Shown: positions 23,590-31,066, counted from the first letter of the stretch. The stretch is DNA of 35,954 bases from Halobacteriales archaeon QS_8_65_32 (GCA_003022925.1 PXRY01000124.1:1-35954), one strand, 5' to 3'. Translations and numbers: made by a program. Notes: generated by a model not told the origin, from the sequence alone.

Positions 23590-24426
23590 TCAACGGAGCA
23601 CGTTCGAGCCGAGTTTGTAGGCCTTATCGCGCATCCGGTCGGGGACGAAGCGGCCGACCTCGCTCGCGCGCGCGACCGACCCGACCTGGTACCGCGAGGC
23701 CGGATTCGGAACGTTCGCCGCCGTGAGAATCGAGTCGGCGACGACGCGCGGGGAGACCGCGACCGGGCTGTCGGGCCCGAGCGAGCGGGTGTCGCGGTAC
23801 AGTTCGTAGTAGGTGTCGTACGCGCCCGAGGGTTCGAGTCCGTCGAGTTCGGCGGCGGCGCGCTCGTCGAAGGCGGAATCCACAGGCCCGGGTTCGATCA
23901 ACACGACGTCGATGCCGTACTCCTCGACTTCCGGACGGAGCGCGTCGGTCATGCCTTCGAGCGCGAACTTCGAGCCGTTATAAATGCCCATCCCGGGTGT
24001 CGAGACGCGTCCGGCGGCGCTCGATACGTTGATGATCCGCCCGCGCCCGCGATCGCGCATGTAAGGCAGGACTGCCCGTGTGAGTCGGTGGGGGCCGTAG
24101 ACGTTGACCTCGAACTGCTCGTGGACTCGCTCCGCAGGGACGTCCTCGATGGGGCCGAACTGGCCGTAGCCGGCGTTGTTGACGAGACAGTCGAGCCGGC
24201 CGGCCTCCTCGACGACGCGGGAGACGACTTCGTTCACCGCTTCGTCGTTCGTGACGTCGAGACTCGCCGTTTCACAGCCCGCATCGACCAACCCGCCGAG
24301 ATCGTCCTCGTCGCGTGCGGTCGCGTACACCCGCCACTCGTCCTCCAAGAAGGCCCGCGCGCTCGCCCGACCGATGCCCGACGAACACCCGGTGATAAGA
24401 ACCGTCTTCGAGCCTGCAACTGACAT
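23590..24426 (-). CDS. Short-chain dehydrogenase/reductase (SDR) family oxidoreductase
   Basis: 278 residues, classical SDR length. NAD(P)-binding TGCSSGIG (13-20), the following R-Y-A-T-A-R segment (VYATARDEDDL) typical of NADP-preferring members, LDVTNDE, NNAGYGQFGPIEDVP, active-site NVSSAAGRVSTPGMG with the Ser and YNGSK with Tyr and Lys. PGPVDSAF is the substrate-loop motif. The C-terminal third (SRYQVGSVARASEVGRFVPD) is like the retinol/steroid dehydrogenase-type group. The substrate is unknown. Single gene with its own TATA box at 24450. Confidence 0.92.
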   Translation of the reverse strand: MSVAGSKTVLITGCSSGIGRASARAFLEDEWRVYATARDEDDLGGLVDAGCETASLDVTNDEAVNEVVSRVVEEAGRLDCLVNNAGYGQFGPIEDVPAERVHEQFEVNVYGPHRLTRAVLPYMRDRGRGRIINVSSAAGRVSTPGMGIYNGSKFALEGMTDALRPEVEEYGIDVVLIEPGPVDSAFDERAAAELDGLEPSGAYDTYYELYRDTRSLGPDSPVAVSPRVVADSILTAANVPNPASRYQVGSVARASEVGRFVPDRMRDKAYKLGSNVLR

Positions 24427-24449
24427 ACTTGGTCGTCGCCCCCGCCGTA

Positions 24450-24459
24450 GATAAATACG
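24450..24459 (-). promoter_or_regulatory. TATA box of the SDR gene
   Basis: Minus strand CGTATTTATC is centred about 29 bp before ATG 24426, with a leaderless arrangement. Confidence 0.65.
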
Positions 24460-24581
24460 GAGGGTTCAAACGCCAGGCGACGAGTCGCTGCCGGTCCTGC
24501 TGATCCTACTCCTACTGGCCGTCGCCCACCGATCACCCGGAGGGGCTAAACGGCCGGCGCTCGAAACCATACTATCAGTAC

Positions 24582-25349
24582 ATGGCTACCGATTCCCCCG
24601 CTACCGCCGACCGCACGGCTCGAAGCGCCATCCGCGCCTTTCTCGGTGCGGTCGGCGTCGCATTCGGTGCACTCGTGTTAGGGAGCGTTCTCGTCGCCGT
24701 CTCGGCGGTCGCCCTCTCCGCGTTCGGTATCGCGTTGCTTTCGAACCCGTCGTTACAGATCCTCGTCAGCGTCGTCGGCGTTCAAGGTGTGGCCTTCGGC
24801 GGGACGGCACTGCTCTATCTCCGATACCGCGGTCGTGGCCTGTCCTTTCTCCGGGCCCGGTTCCCGACGCTCCGCGACGTCGGATGGATGCTCGGCGGCT
24901 TCTTGCTCTTGTTCGGGTTGCTCGTCGTCGTCGGTCGCCTGTTCACGGCCCTCGGCATCGAGTCCGCACAGAACCAAGTCGTCGCGCTCGGCAGCAGCGA
25001 TCCGACAGTGTTCCTGCTCATGATCCCGTTGTCCTTCCTGCTGGTCGGTCCCGGCGAGGAACTCCTTTTCAGAGGACTCGTCCAGGGCCGACTCGCCGAA
25101 GCCTTCAGCCCGGCCCGGGCGATCGTCCTTGCCAGTGCGATCTTCGCTGTGGTGCATTACACCTCACTCGCCGGCTCGGGGCGATTCGCGTACATCGGGG
25201 TCGTCTTCGCGCTCGCGCTCGTCCTCGGAGTAGTCTACGAGCGTACCGATAACCTGGTCGTGCCGGCGCTGATCCACGGCGCGTACAACGCCGTCCAGTT
25301 CGCTATCCAGTACCTCGCAGCGACCGGCGGCCTCCCGCCGGTCTCGTAA
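24582..25349 (+). CDS. CPBP-family intramembrane metalloprotease
   Basis: 255 residues with about seven or eight membrane segments (starting near residue 20). The CPBP (CAAX protease / bacteriocin-processing) motifs are complete: motif 1 GPGEELLFRGLVQGRL (EExxxR, near 160), motif 2 AIFAVVHYTS (FxxxH, near 190), and motif 3 VPALIHGAYNAVQF (HxxxN, near 225). They form the intramembrane zinc site. Substrates of haloarchaeal members are not known. A weak TATA (GGCTAAACGG) lies about 34 bp upstream. Intact and on its own. Confidence 0.92.
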   Translation: MATDSPATADRTARSAIRAFLGAVGVAFGALVLGSVLVAVSAVALSAFGIALLSNPSLQILVSVVGVQGVAFGGTALLYLRYRGRGLSFLRARFPTLRDVGWMLGGFLLLFGLLVVVGRLFTALGIESAQNQVVALGSSDPTVFLLMIPLSFLLVGPGEELLFRGLVQGRLAEAFSPARAIVLASAIFAVVHYTSLAGSGRFAYIGVVFALALVLGVVYERTDNLVVPALIHGAYNAVQFAIQYLAATGGLPPVS

Positions 25350-25518
25350 CCCTGTGGGAACGCAATCCCGACGCGTTTCGCGTCCCCGGCATCCTGGCAT
25401 GGACCGTCCGCCGTGCGACGGAGGCCGCCGGTCCCGGGACGTCGCCTCGCGGTCGGCGTGCGAACGAGCGCGGCGTCGAAGCGGGACTGAAAAGACGGTC
25501 GGGGCCGTTTTCGGTCGT

Positions 25519-26025
25519 ATGCGACGATCGGCGGAACCGAAGCCAAGGCCGGAATCGGAGTCGGTGCCAGAGCTAGAATCGGGGCCGAAGCCGGAGTCGG
25601 CATTGCGACCGGCGTGGTCGCCGGCGTTCGGGGCCACCCCAGGACTCGCGTTCGCCGCTGGTTCCGGGAGCATCGGCCTCTCGTCGCTTCCGGCGGACAT
25701 GGCAGCGCTCATGGCCGGACTGATCCTCGCGTTTCTCGGGCCGATCGCCATCGCCGCGCTCGTCCTCGGCGACGATCGAGTTCTCGGCGAGCGCGCAACA
25801 GCCGGGAAGACCACGAACACCACCAATACCGCTAATACCACGAACACGACCGACGGGATCGCGACCGAGGCGGACACCGACGGGGCGCGACCCACGCTCG
25901 GCGAACGGTCCGGATCCGGGGGCCGGTCGACGGCGCGGGAGCAACCGACCGCGGGACATGCCGATCGGTCGACCGGCGCGCACAACGAGGGGAGATCGGG
26001 ACGTCCCAAGGGGACCGACCGATGA
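25519..26025 (+). CDS. Small one-to-two-segment membrane protein, unrecognised
   Basis: 168 residues from ATG 25519, which has a possible promoter (ACTGAAAAG) about 28 bp upstream; the same frame opens further back at GTG 25354, but that part looks non-coding. The only clearly ordered part is about residues 50-85: GSIGLSSLPADMAALMAGLI then LAFLGPIAIAALVLGDDRVL, one strong membrane segment and perhaps a second weak one. Before it lies a Pro/Glu/Ser repeat (PRPESESVPELESGPKPES), after it an Asn/Thr repeat (TTNTTNTANTTNTTDG) and a basic tail. ATG 25699 is another possible start giving a bare membrane segment. Its stop overlaps the next start (ATGA), so the two are coupled. No function can be assigned. 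Confidence 0.55.
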   Translation: MRRSAEPKPRPESESVPELESGPKPESALRPAWSPAFGATPGLAFAAGSGSIGLSSLPADMAALMAGLILAFLGPIAIAALVLGDDRVLGERATAGKTTNTTNTANTTNTTDGIATEADTDGARPTLGERSGSGGRSTAREQPTAGHADRSTGAHNEGRSGRPKGTDR

Positions 26026-26408
26026 GCGACACGAGTAACGAGCGGGACGACGGTGAGCACGGCGACGGCGGCGAGTACGGGACGGGAAGTCGGGACGACG
26101 ACGGACACAACGAACGCGACGGATACGGCCGACGTAAAGAACCCGCACGCTCTGGACGGAGATTGTTACTGGTCGTGTTCGTCGGCGCGCTCTCGCTTGC
26201 GGGTGGTTTCGGCTATCTGATCGGAAGCATCGGTCCCCAGGCGCTCGGGGCGGTGGGGGTCTTCGGCGTGACGCTCTTTCAGCCGACGCCGGTCGGGATG
26301 GCGCTGTACGGAGCGACGATCACCGGCTTCGTTCTCGGCGTGATCGCCCTCGGCGCCCGGGTTGCTGTGAATTGGGAGAGACACTCCTCGAAAACCCAAA
26401 ATAAATGA
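26022..26408 (+). CDS. DUF7520 family membrane protein (cox-cluster-type)
   Basis: 128 residues. After an acidic, Gly/Asp-rich N-terminal extension (1-42) come two membrane segments: RRLLLVVFVGALSLAGGFGY (44-63) and MALYGATITGFVLGVIALGA (95-114), linked by a loop with FGVTLFQPTPVGM. This is the signature of the small haloarchaeal family annotated DUF7520 or cox cluster protein, usually found near cytochrome-oxidase genes. No such genes are near here. The ATGA overlap with the upstream frame implies coexpression. Confidence 0.65.
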   Translation: MSDTSNERDDGEHGDGGEYGTGSRDDDGHNERDGYGRRKEPARSGRRLLLVVFVGALSLAGGFGYLIGSIGPQALGAVGVFGVTLFQPTPVGMALYGATITGFVLGVIALGARVAVNWERHSSKTQNK

Positions 26409-26481
26409 TAAGACACAGCACATTTCTCCACCCGAGAACCGGACAATGACCCGCCCGATCGCGCTCTATTCCGAGCTTTAG

Positions 26482-27084
26482 TCCGTCGTAGCCCGGTGTC
26501 CCGTCTTCTTCCTCCCCGATCACGGCGCGATGACAGGCGACCACTGGATGATTCGGAAGGGCCCTTTCCAGTTCGAGGGGCTGTTCCGCGTGCCGATAAT
26601 TTGGAGTTACCCCAAAGGAATTCGCCGCAGGAGAACACGTCGAGACCGTCTGTCGCCACGAAGACTTCCTCCCGACGATGCTCGAGTGCTGTGACGTTTC
26701 CTCGCCACACGCCGCCTACGAGCCGTCCTACCGGGGGACACCCTCCTCGTGGTCCGGGCGCTCGCTTGCCGGGCTACTGACCGACGACCCCGACGACCGA
26801 ACGGATGCCGAAGCCAGAGCAGGGCAGTCGCCGTTGAGGACGACGAAGACTACTTCCGCCTGCACGCCCGGACGCTCGTCACCGATGAGCACGAACTCAC
26901 CGTCTACCCCGAGGCCAAGGGGGATCGCGGCAAGCGCTTCGACCTCGACGCCGATCCCGGGGAACTCCACAATCGCTGGCACGACGAGGAGTACGCCGGT
27001 CTCAAGGAACGACTCTGTCGGGGGCTAGCAGAACGCCTCGTCTCCCAAGAGGGGGCCGTCCCCAGTCGGCGCAACGTCGCCTGA
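26482..27084 (+). pseudogene. Sulfatase C-terminal remnant, multiply frameshifted
   Basis: Three consecutive pieces in three frames join into a haloarchaeal sulfatase C-terminal half. Piece 1 (about 26482-26630): PVFFLPDHGAMTGDHWMIRK then FQFEGLFRVPIIWSYP. Piece 2 (about 26610-26835): FAAGEHVETVCRHEDFLPTM, SGRSLAGLLTDDPDDRTDAE. Piece 3 (about 26825-27084): AVEDDEDYFRLHARTLVTDE, GKRFDLDADPGELHNRWHDE. The N-terminal half with the catalytic Cys/Ser formylglycine site is absent; sequence upstream of 26482 is in stop codons. Two frameshifts plus 5' truncation make this a clear pseudogene, not a sequencing artefact. Codon use is slightly less GC-biased than neighbouring genes. Confidence 0.8.
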
Positions 27085-27212
27085 ACGGCGGGTCACTCGC
27101 GTTGCGCGATCGTCCGCGTCGTGTTTCTCGGCATCGCGATTGCTCGTACCCGGAGTTCGGCTGCGGGTCCGATCGGAGGGCCAGCCTCGATCCCGTCGGG
27201 AGCCCATCGGTC

Positions 27213-28025
27213 TCACTCGATCTCCCGTTTGGCCTCGTCGGCGTCGGCGTCGGCACGACGGGTCGGTTCGGGGAGTTTGTACTCGTCAGTGAGCGCGAGC
27301 ACGCAGTCGGCGGCGGTTTCGGCGCTCACGCGGTGGCCCGGACTCACAAAAAGCGGGTTGATGTATCGATTGCCGGCGAACTGCTTGGTCTGGACGGCGT
27401 AGCCGATCACGGTGCCCGGCGGCGCGGCAACGTCCTCGTTCGCCTCGATCGCGATTCGCTCGCCGGCTTCGCGGTCGTCCGTGTTCGCCCGGGGGGTGCC
27501 ACACAGCAGGCTCTTCGCGACGCCGATCGCCGGTACGTCGAGCGTCAGGCCGACGTGGGTCGCGAGGCCGGCCTCCCGGAAGTGGATCCGGCCGCTACCG
27601 TCGAATAGAACGAGATCGGGGACCGAATCGAGTTCGGAAAAGGCCGCGAGGATCGGGTCACCCTCGCGAAAGGAGAGCAGACCCGGGATGTAGGGGAACT
27701 CCAGGGGTGTCACGGCGTGGACGCGTTCGACCGTTTCGTTTCCGCGCATGCAGACGATCGCGCTCACCACCCGGTCGTCGAGAAAAGCCTGATCGACGCC
27801 GGCTATCAGCGGTTCGGCCGTCTCGGCGGCTCCGTCGGTGCCGTCGCCCGAGGAGCCGTCGTCGCTCGAAGGAAGGGACTCGTCCGTCCGGAGCGATATC
27901 CGTCGGGGATCGAAGTCGAGGTCGTCGGCGAAGGCTGCACGCGTCGCGATCCCGCGCTGGAGGGACTGCATGTCCTCACGTGAGTCGGTCGAATCAGGGA
28001 CGAACTTCGGGTGTTTGGGTTCCAT
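27213..28025 (-). CDS. nfi: Endonuclease V
   Basis: 270 residues. It cleaves DNA next to deaminated bases such as inosine. Motifs: LIAGVDQAFLDD (catalytic Asp), FPYIPGLLSFREGDPIL (Tyr wedge PYIP and catalytic Glu in SFRE), LVLFDGSGRIHFREAGLATH (second Asp and the His; relatives usually have Pro after the His and this has Phe), and LDVPAIGVAKSLLCG. Residues 50-70 are an Asp/Ser/Gly-rich insert. ATG at 27971 (MQSLQRGI) is a possible later start. The gene follows the rhomboid gene by 67 bp on the same strand; coupling is possible. Confidence 0.92.
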   Translation of the reverse strand: MEPKHPKFVPDSTDSREDMQSLQRGIATRAAFADDLDFDPRRISLRTDESLPSSDDGSSGDGTDGAAETAEPLIAGVDQAFLDDRVVSAIVCMRGNETVERVHAVTPLEFPYIPGLLSFREGDPILAAFSELDSVPDLVLFDGSGRIHFREAGLATHVGLTLDVPAIGVAKSLLCGTPRANTDDREAGERIAIEANEDVAAPPGTVIGYAVQTKQFAGNRYINPLFVSPGHRVSAETAADCVLALTDEYKLPEPTRRADADADEAKREIE

Positions 28026-28092
28026 CGGTCAGGTGCTGTAACCGGAATCGGAAAGCGCAACCGGACGCTGCGCCACGATCGAATGGGACCGA

Positions 28093-29034
28093 TCAGAAGC
28101 GACCGCGGCCGGGACCCATTCCGCCGCGACCGCCGCCGAACTGGAGCTGTTCGGGCATGTCGGTGCCCGACCGGCGGAGGCGCTCGCCGTACGCGAGCCC
28201 GATCACGAGCCCCGCGAGGTGGGCAACCTGAGCAACGCCGCCGGCTCCCGTCCCTCCGGTTCCGATCGCGACAACGGAGAAGCCCGCGACGCCGATTGTG
28301 AGCAGCCACAGCGGCACCGGGATCAGGAAATAGAGATACACCCGGAGACCGGGATTGAGCACGGTGAGTACGCCCAAAATCGCGAGCGCCGCGCCGCTCG
28401 CGCCCAAGACGGCACTCGCACTGCCGAGCGCGAGCGAGACGCCGACCTGCGAAAGGCCGGCGACCGCGCCGCCGAGAACGAACAGCGCGGCGAAGGCCCT
28501 CGAACCGGCTCGCCGCTCGACGAGCGGGCCGAAGAAGTAGATCACGATCCCGTTGAAGAAGATGTGGAAGATACCGCCGTGGGCGAACACGGACGTGAAC
28601 CACGTCCAGACGTACAGCGGGTGAGCCGACGAGAGCGTAAAGGCCCCGCTCCAGAGAGCCGATCTGGGGCCGTATCCGAGCACCGGAAAGACGATGAACT
28701 GGAGCCCGAACGTGATGAACATGAGCCCTAAGAAGACGTAAGTCATGTTGCCGCGGAAGTACCCGAACGGGCCGCCAGTGCTCGTGTCGGGCTTCAGCCG
28801 GTCGAACGTCGATCCCGCGCCCGTGCCCGTTCGCGAACCCGCGCTTGTCCGGCCGGGGTTGTCGACGCCGTCGTCGAAGCCGCTGTCGAACACGCCCGAG
28901 GGATCGTCCCAGTCTTCGAGACCCATGCAGTCGTGGTTCTCGGGGAGGCGGTGTTCCGCACAGTAGGCGTTCCCGCACCGCCGACAGGTGTACGGCATGT
29001 TCTCGTCTTTCCCACAGAGGGTACACCGCGCCAT
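28093..29034 (-). CDS. Rhomboid intramembrane serine protease with N-terminal AN1-type zinc finger
   Basis: 313 residues from ATG 29034 (MARCTLCGKDENMPYTCRRC), chosen because TTTGAATAC lies about 26 bp before it. Residues 4-38 form an AN1-type finger with Cys and His pairs (CTLC, CRRC, CAEHRLPENHDC). A Gly/Thr-rich linker (about 40-85) leads to six membrane segments. Rhomboid motifs are HIFFNGIVIYFFGP, GASGA with the catalytic Ser (the GxSG loop), and AHLAGLVIGLAYG with the catalytic His. The C-terminus is a Gly/Met-rich tail (GGGRGGMGPGRGRF). The AN1 plus rhomboid fusion is a known haloarchaeal arrangement; targets are unknown. Confidence 0.9.
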   Translation of the reverse strand: MARCTLCGKDENMPYTCRRCGNAYCAEHRLPENHDCMGLEDWDDPSGVFDSGFDDGVDNPGRTSAGSRTGTGAGSTFDRLKPDTSTGGPFGYFRGNMTYVFLGLMFITFGLQFIVFPVLGYGPRSALWSGAFTLSSAHPLYVWTWFTSVFAHGGIFHIFFNGIVIYFFGPLVERRAGSRAFAALFVLGGAVAGLSQVGVSLALGSASAVLGASGAALAILGVLTVLNPGLRVYLYFLIPVPLWLLTIGVAGFSVVAIGTGGTGAGGVAQVAHLAGLVIGLAYGERLRRSGTDMPEQLQFGGGRGGMGPGRGRF

Positions 29035-29124
29035 TGTCCATGATAGGGAATCTGTATTCAAAGCGGTTGGGGTTCGACGTATGGGTTTCTATGCTGGAGG
29101 AGTACGATCGGGAGACGCGATCTC

Positions 29125-29296
29125 GAAAGCCCCTGGCACGCTGGCCTCCCGCGGTTCGCTGTCGTTCAAAGGACTTTGTGATGACGAAAGACGCCGGGGG
29201 CATCTTTCGAACCACGCGCACTCGCTCCCTGACGGTCGCTCGCGTGCTTACTTCACCGGGGTTCGGCCAGCGTGCCAGCCCCTTTCAGTCCCGCCC
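29125..29296 (+). repeat. Dispersed repeat, medium form with one two-hairpin module (copy B)
   Basis: Begins GAAAGCCCC and ends CCCCTTTCAGTCCCGCCC. Immediately inside are perfect 14-bp inverted arms, CTGGCACGCTGGCC (29133-29146) and GGCCAGCGTGCCAG (29265-29278), unrelated in sequence to the arms of copies A and C. Inside, on the minus strand, 29218-29157 is a module: CGTGGTTCGAAAGATGCC, a short loop, GGCGTCTTTC, the linker GTCATCACAAA and a second short stem CAAAG-TC-CTTTG. Core motif CGCGTGCTTACTTCACCGGGG follows. No open frame. It lies in the 371-bp gap between the rhomboid start and the crotonase; the rest of that gap contains promoters only. Confidence 0.75.
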
Positions 29297-29370
29297 GCCG
29301 GGTCGGTTCGATTGTCGATCGTCGAAACGCGAAGCTAATATTAGTTCGATATTTCGAGGCGTGGGACAAC

Positions 29371-29380
29371 AGCTATTTGA
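29371..29380 (+). promoter_or_regulatory. TATA box of the crotonase gene
   Basis: AGCTATTTGA is centred about 30 bp before ATG 29406, placing the promoter downstream of the repeat. A second AT-rich patch at 29336-29355 (CTAATATTAGTTCGATATTT) could be another. Confidence 0.5.
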
Positions 29381-29405
29381 CGGGTCGCGTCGCAGGTCAT
29401 CGCTC

Positions 29406-30215
29406 ATGTCGTACGAGAACATCGAACTCGAACGCGCGCCGCCGCTCGGCCTCGTGACGATCGATCGACCGGAACGGACCAATGCGCTCGACTACGAGAC
29501 TGGCCAAGAGATGGTAGACGCCTTCGAGCGCATCGACGCCGACGACGATATCGCGGTCGGCGTGTTGACCGGCGCGGCGGGGAACTTCTGTGGCGGTGCC
29601 GATCTGAAGGAGATCGCCGAGGGCGTCGAGATGGAAGGACGAACGTACAGCCTCATGGGGTTCTCCCACGCCGATGTCCGAAAGCCGACGATCGCGGCCA
29701 TCGAAGGGTACTGCATCGCCGGCGGTGTCGAGGTCGCGCTGTGGTGTGACCTGCGGGTCGCCGCGGCCGACGCAACCTTCGGGATGTTCAATCGTCGCTT
29801 CGGCGTACCCTTCGTCGATGGCGGCACCCAACGCCTGCCCCGGATGATCGGTTACAGTCGCGCAATAGATCTCATGCTCACCGGTCGGCCGATCGACGGC
29901 GAAAAAGCCGAGCAGTGGGGCCTCGTCAACCGGATCGCGCCCTCGGGCGGGGCGCTCGACCGCGCGATCGAACTGGCAGAACGGATCGCGAGCTACCCCC
30001 AGGGGACGATCCACACGGACTTGAAGGCGATCCACACGGGGATGGGCACTTCGATCGAACGCGGCCTCGAAATCGAAGCCTGGAACGGACTGCACTCGAT
30101 GCCGATCGCCCGGGAGGGCGCGAGTCGCTTCGCGAGCGGCGAGGGCCGAAGCGGCGCAGGCATCTTGGATGAAGACACCGGCGAGAACGGAAGCGAGCAC
30201 GGGGACGAGGACTGA
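29406..30215 (+). CDS. Crotonase-superfamily protein (enoyl-CoA hydratase/isomerase-like)
   Basis: 269 residues from ATG 29406; the longer upstream frame to 28845 is non-coding. Crotonase fold: TIDRPERTNALDYET, GAAGNFCGGADLKEIA (oxyanion hole), IEGYCIAGGVEVALWCDLRV, ATFGMFNRRFGVPFVDGGTQ, RLPRMIGYSRAIDLMLTGRP and KAEQWGLVNRI. The first catalytic Glu (E109, in GGVEVAL) is present; the position of the second (Glu in the canonical FGQPE) is Asn129. This pattern is typical of a crotonase subgroup whose reaction is not hydration, so the substrate is unassigned. Residues 258-269 are an acidic tail. The gene is directly followed, 14 bp after its stop, by repeat copy C. Confidence 0.88.
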   Translation: MSYENIELERAPPLGLVTIDRPERTNALDYETGQEMVDAFERIDADDDIAVGVLTGAAGNFCGGADLKEIAEGVEMEGRTYSLMGFSHADVRKPTIAAIEGYCIAGGVEVALWCDLRVAAADATFGMFNRRFGVPFVDGGTQRLPRMIGYSRAIDLMLTGRPIDGEKAEQWGLVNRIAPSGGALDRAIELAERIASYPQGTIHTDLKAIHTGMGTSIERGLEIEAWNGLHSMPIAREGASRFASGEGRSGAGILDEDTGENGSEHGDED

Positions 30216-30228
30216 CGAAACCCATCCC

Positions 30229-30534
30229 GGGCGGGACTGGAAGGGGCCGGGCGCGTGGCGGCTTCGCCGTGGTTCGAAAGACGCCCTCGGCGTCTTTCGG
30301 TCATCACAAAAGGCGCGAAGCGCCTTTTAAACGACCACGGTTTCGGAGGTCGGCTCCGCCGACCTCCCGCTCGACGAAGGCGGGCGATGCAAGCACCGCA
30401 GGTGAGTGACCGAAGGGAGCGAGCCGAGGCGCGTGGTTCGAGAGAGCTTCGCTCTCCCGTTATCGCAAAAACCGCGCTTTGCGCGGTCTTTTGAACGACA
30501 GCGAGCCCCCCGAGTCGAGCGTCCGGTGGCTTTC
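30229..30534 (-). repeat. Dispersed repeat, long form with two two-hairpin modules (copy C)
   Basis: Reverse orientation: the right-end box (GGGCGGGACTGGAAGGGGCC on plus) is at 30229-30248 and the left end (GTGGCTTTC) at 30526-30534. Two modules share conserved linkers. M1 (30268-30339): CGTGGTTCGAAAGACGCC, CTC loop, then GTCATCACAAA and stem AAAAGGCGC-GAA-GCGCCTTTT. M2 (30432-30503): CGTGGTTCGAGAGAGC, TTC loop, then GTTATCGCAAAAA and stem ACCGCGC-TTT-GCGCGGT. Both end in TTTTRAACGAC. Another palindrome, GGAGGTCGGC-TCC-GCCGACCTCC, is at 30345-30367. The inverted arms here are CGCTCGAC/GTCGAGCG (30368-30375 and 30514-30521). It fills the gap between the crotonase and DUF5788 genes. Confidence 0.75.
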
Positions 30535-30631
30535 AAAACGGTTTCAACGGTCTCCTCTCGAAGTTTCTCGGATCCAAACATACGTGTCCGGACCCGTAAG
30601 GGAGAAACCGATCGCACCCTGATACCCACAC

Positions 30632-31066
30632 ATGAAACCGTACGAGCGCGACGGGCTCCTCGAACGGGTCGAACGGGAGGGTGCGACCGTCGGCGCACGC
30701 ATTCCCGACACCATCACGATCCAGAGCCAGGAGATGCGACTCCGCGAGTTCGTCTTCGAGACGCGAAAGAAAGACAGCATCAGCGCGGACCAACGCGACG
30801 CCGTCGAGGAGGCAAAACGCAACCTCCGGCGCGAACGCCTCGCACGAAAGAGCCGTCTGGAGGACGCCGACATGACCGTAGAGGAGGGCGATGCCCTCGC
30901 GAACAGCATCGTCGGCATCGACCGGGCGCTGCACGCACTCGGCGACCTCGGCCCGACCGATCTCGAACGCGAGACCAAAGCACAGGAGACCGCCGACCAG
31001 AAGCGCTGGATGTCCTTTCTCAAGCAGGCGCTCGGCCACGACAGCGGCCGGAGGCACCGCTCGTGA
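30632..31066 (+). CDS. DUF5788 family protein, first gene of the PolX operon
   Basis: 144 residues. A fully conserved haloarchaeal family of unknown function: MKPYERDGLLERVEREGATV, GARIPDTITIQSQEMRLREF, then VFETRKKDSISADQRDAVEE, AKRNLRRERLARKSRLEDAD and GIDRALHALGDLGPTDLERE. It is mostly charged alpha-helix, coiled-coil-like, with no membrane segment or catalytic motif. Its stop overlaps the GTG start of polX (GTGA), so the two are coupled. The operon context suggests a role with PolX, but that is inference only. Confidence 0.88.
   Translation: MKPYERDGLLERVEREGATVGARIPDTITIQSQEMRLREFVFETRKKDSISADQRDAVEEAKRNLRRERLARKSRLEDADMTVEEGDALANSIVGIDRALHALGDLGPTDLERETKAQETADQKRWMSFLKQALGHDSGRRHRS

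Noticed and set aside
28845-29405. In-frame extension of the crotonase by 187 residues
   Set aside because: The extension crosses the repeat and the rhomboid start and has Arg-rich, non-family sequence. The crotonase N-terminus is clear at 29406 with a TATA box about 30 bp upstream.
30229-30534. CRISPR array or tRNA cluster in the hairpin-rich region
   Set aside because: No regularly spaced identical repeats with unique spacers, and no cloverleaf or TTCGAATC T-arm in a tRNA context. The GTTCGAA motifs belong to the repeat linkers.
30406-31062. In-frame extension of PolX by 219 residues
   Set aside because: It lies over the DUF5788 gene in another frame and over the repeat. PolX begins at the GTG that overlaps the DUF5788 stop.
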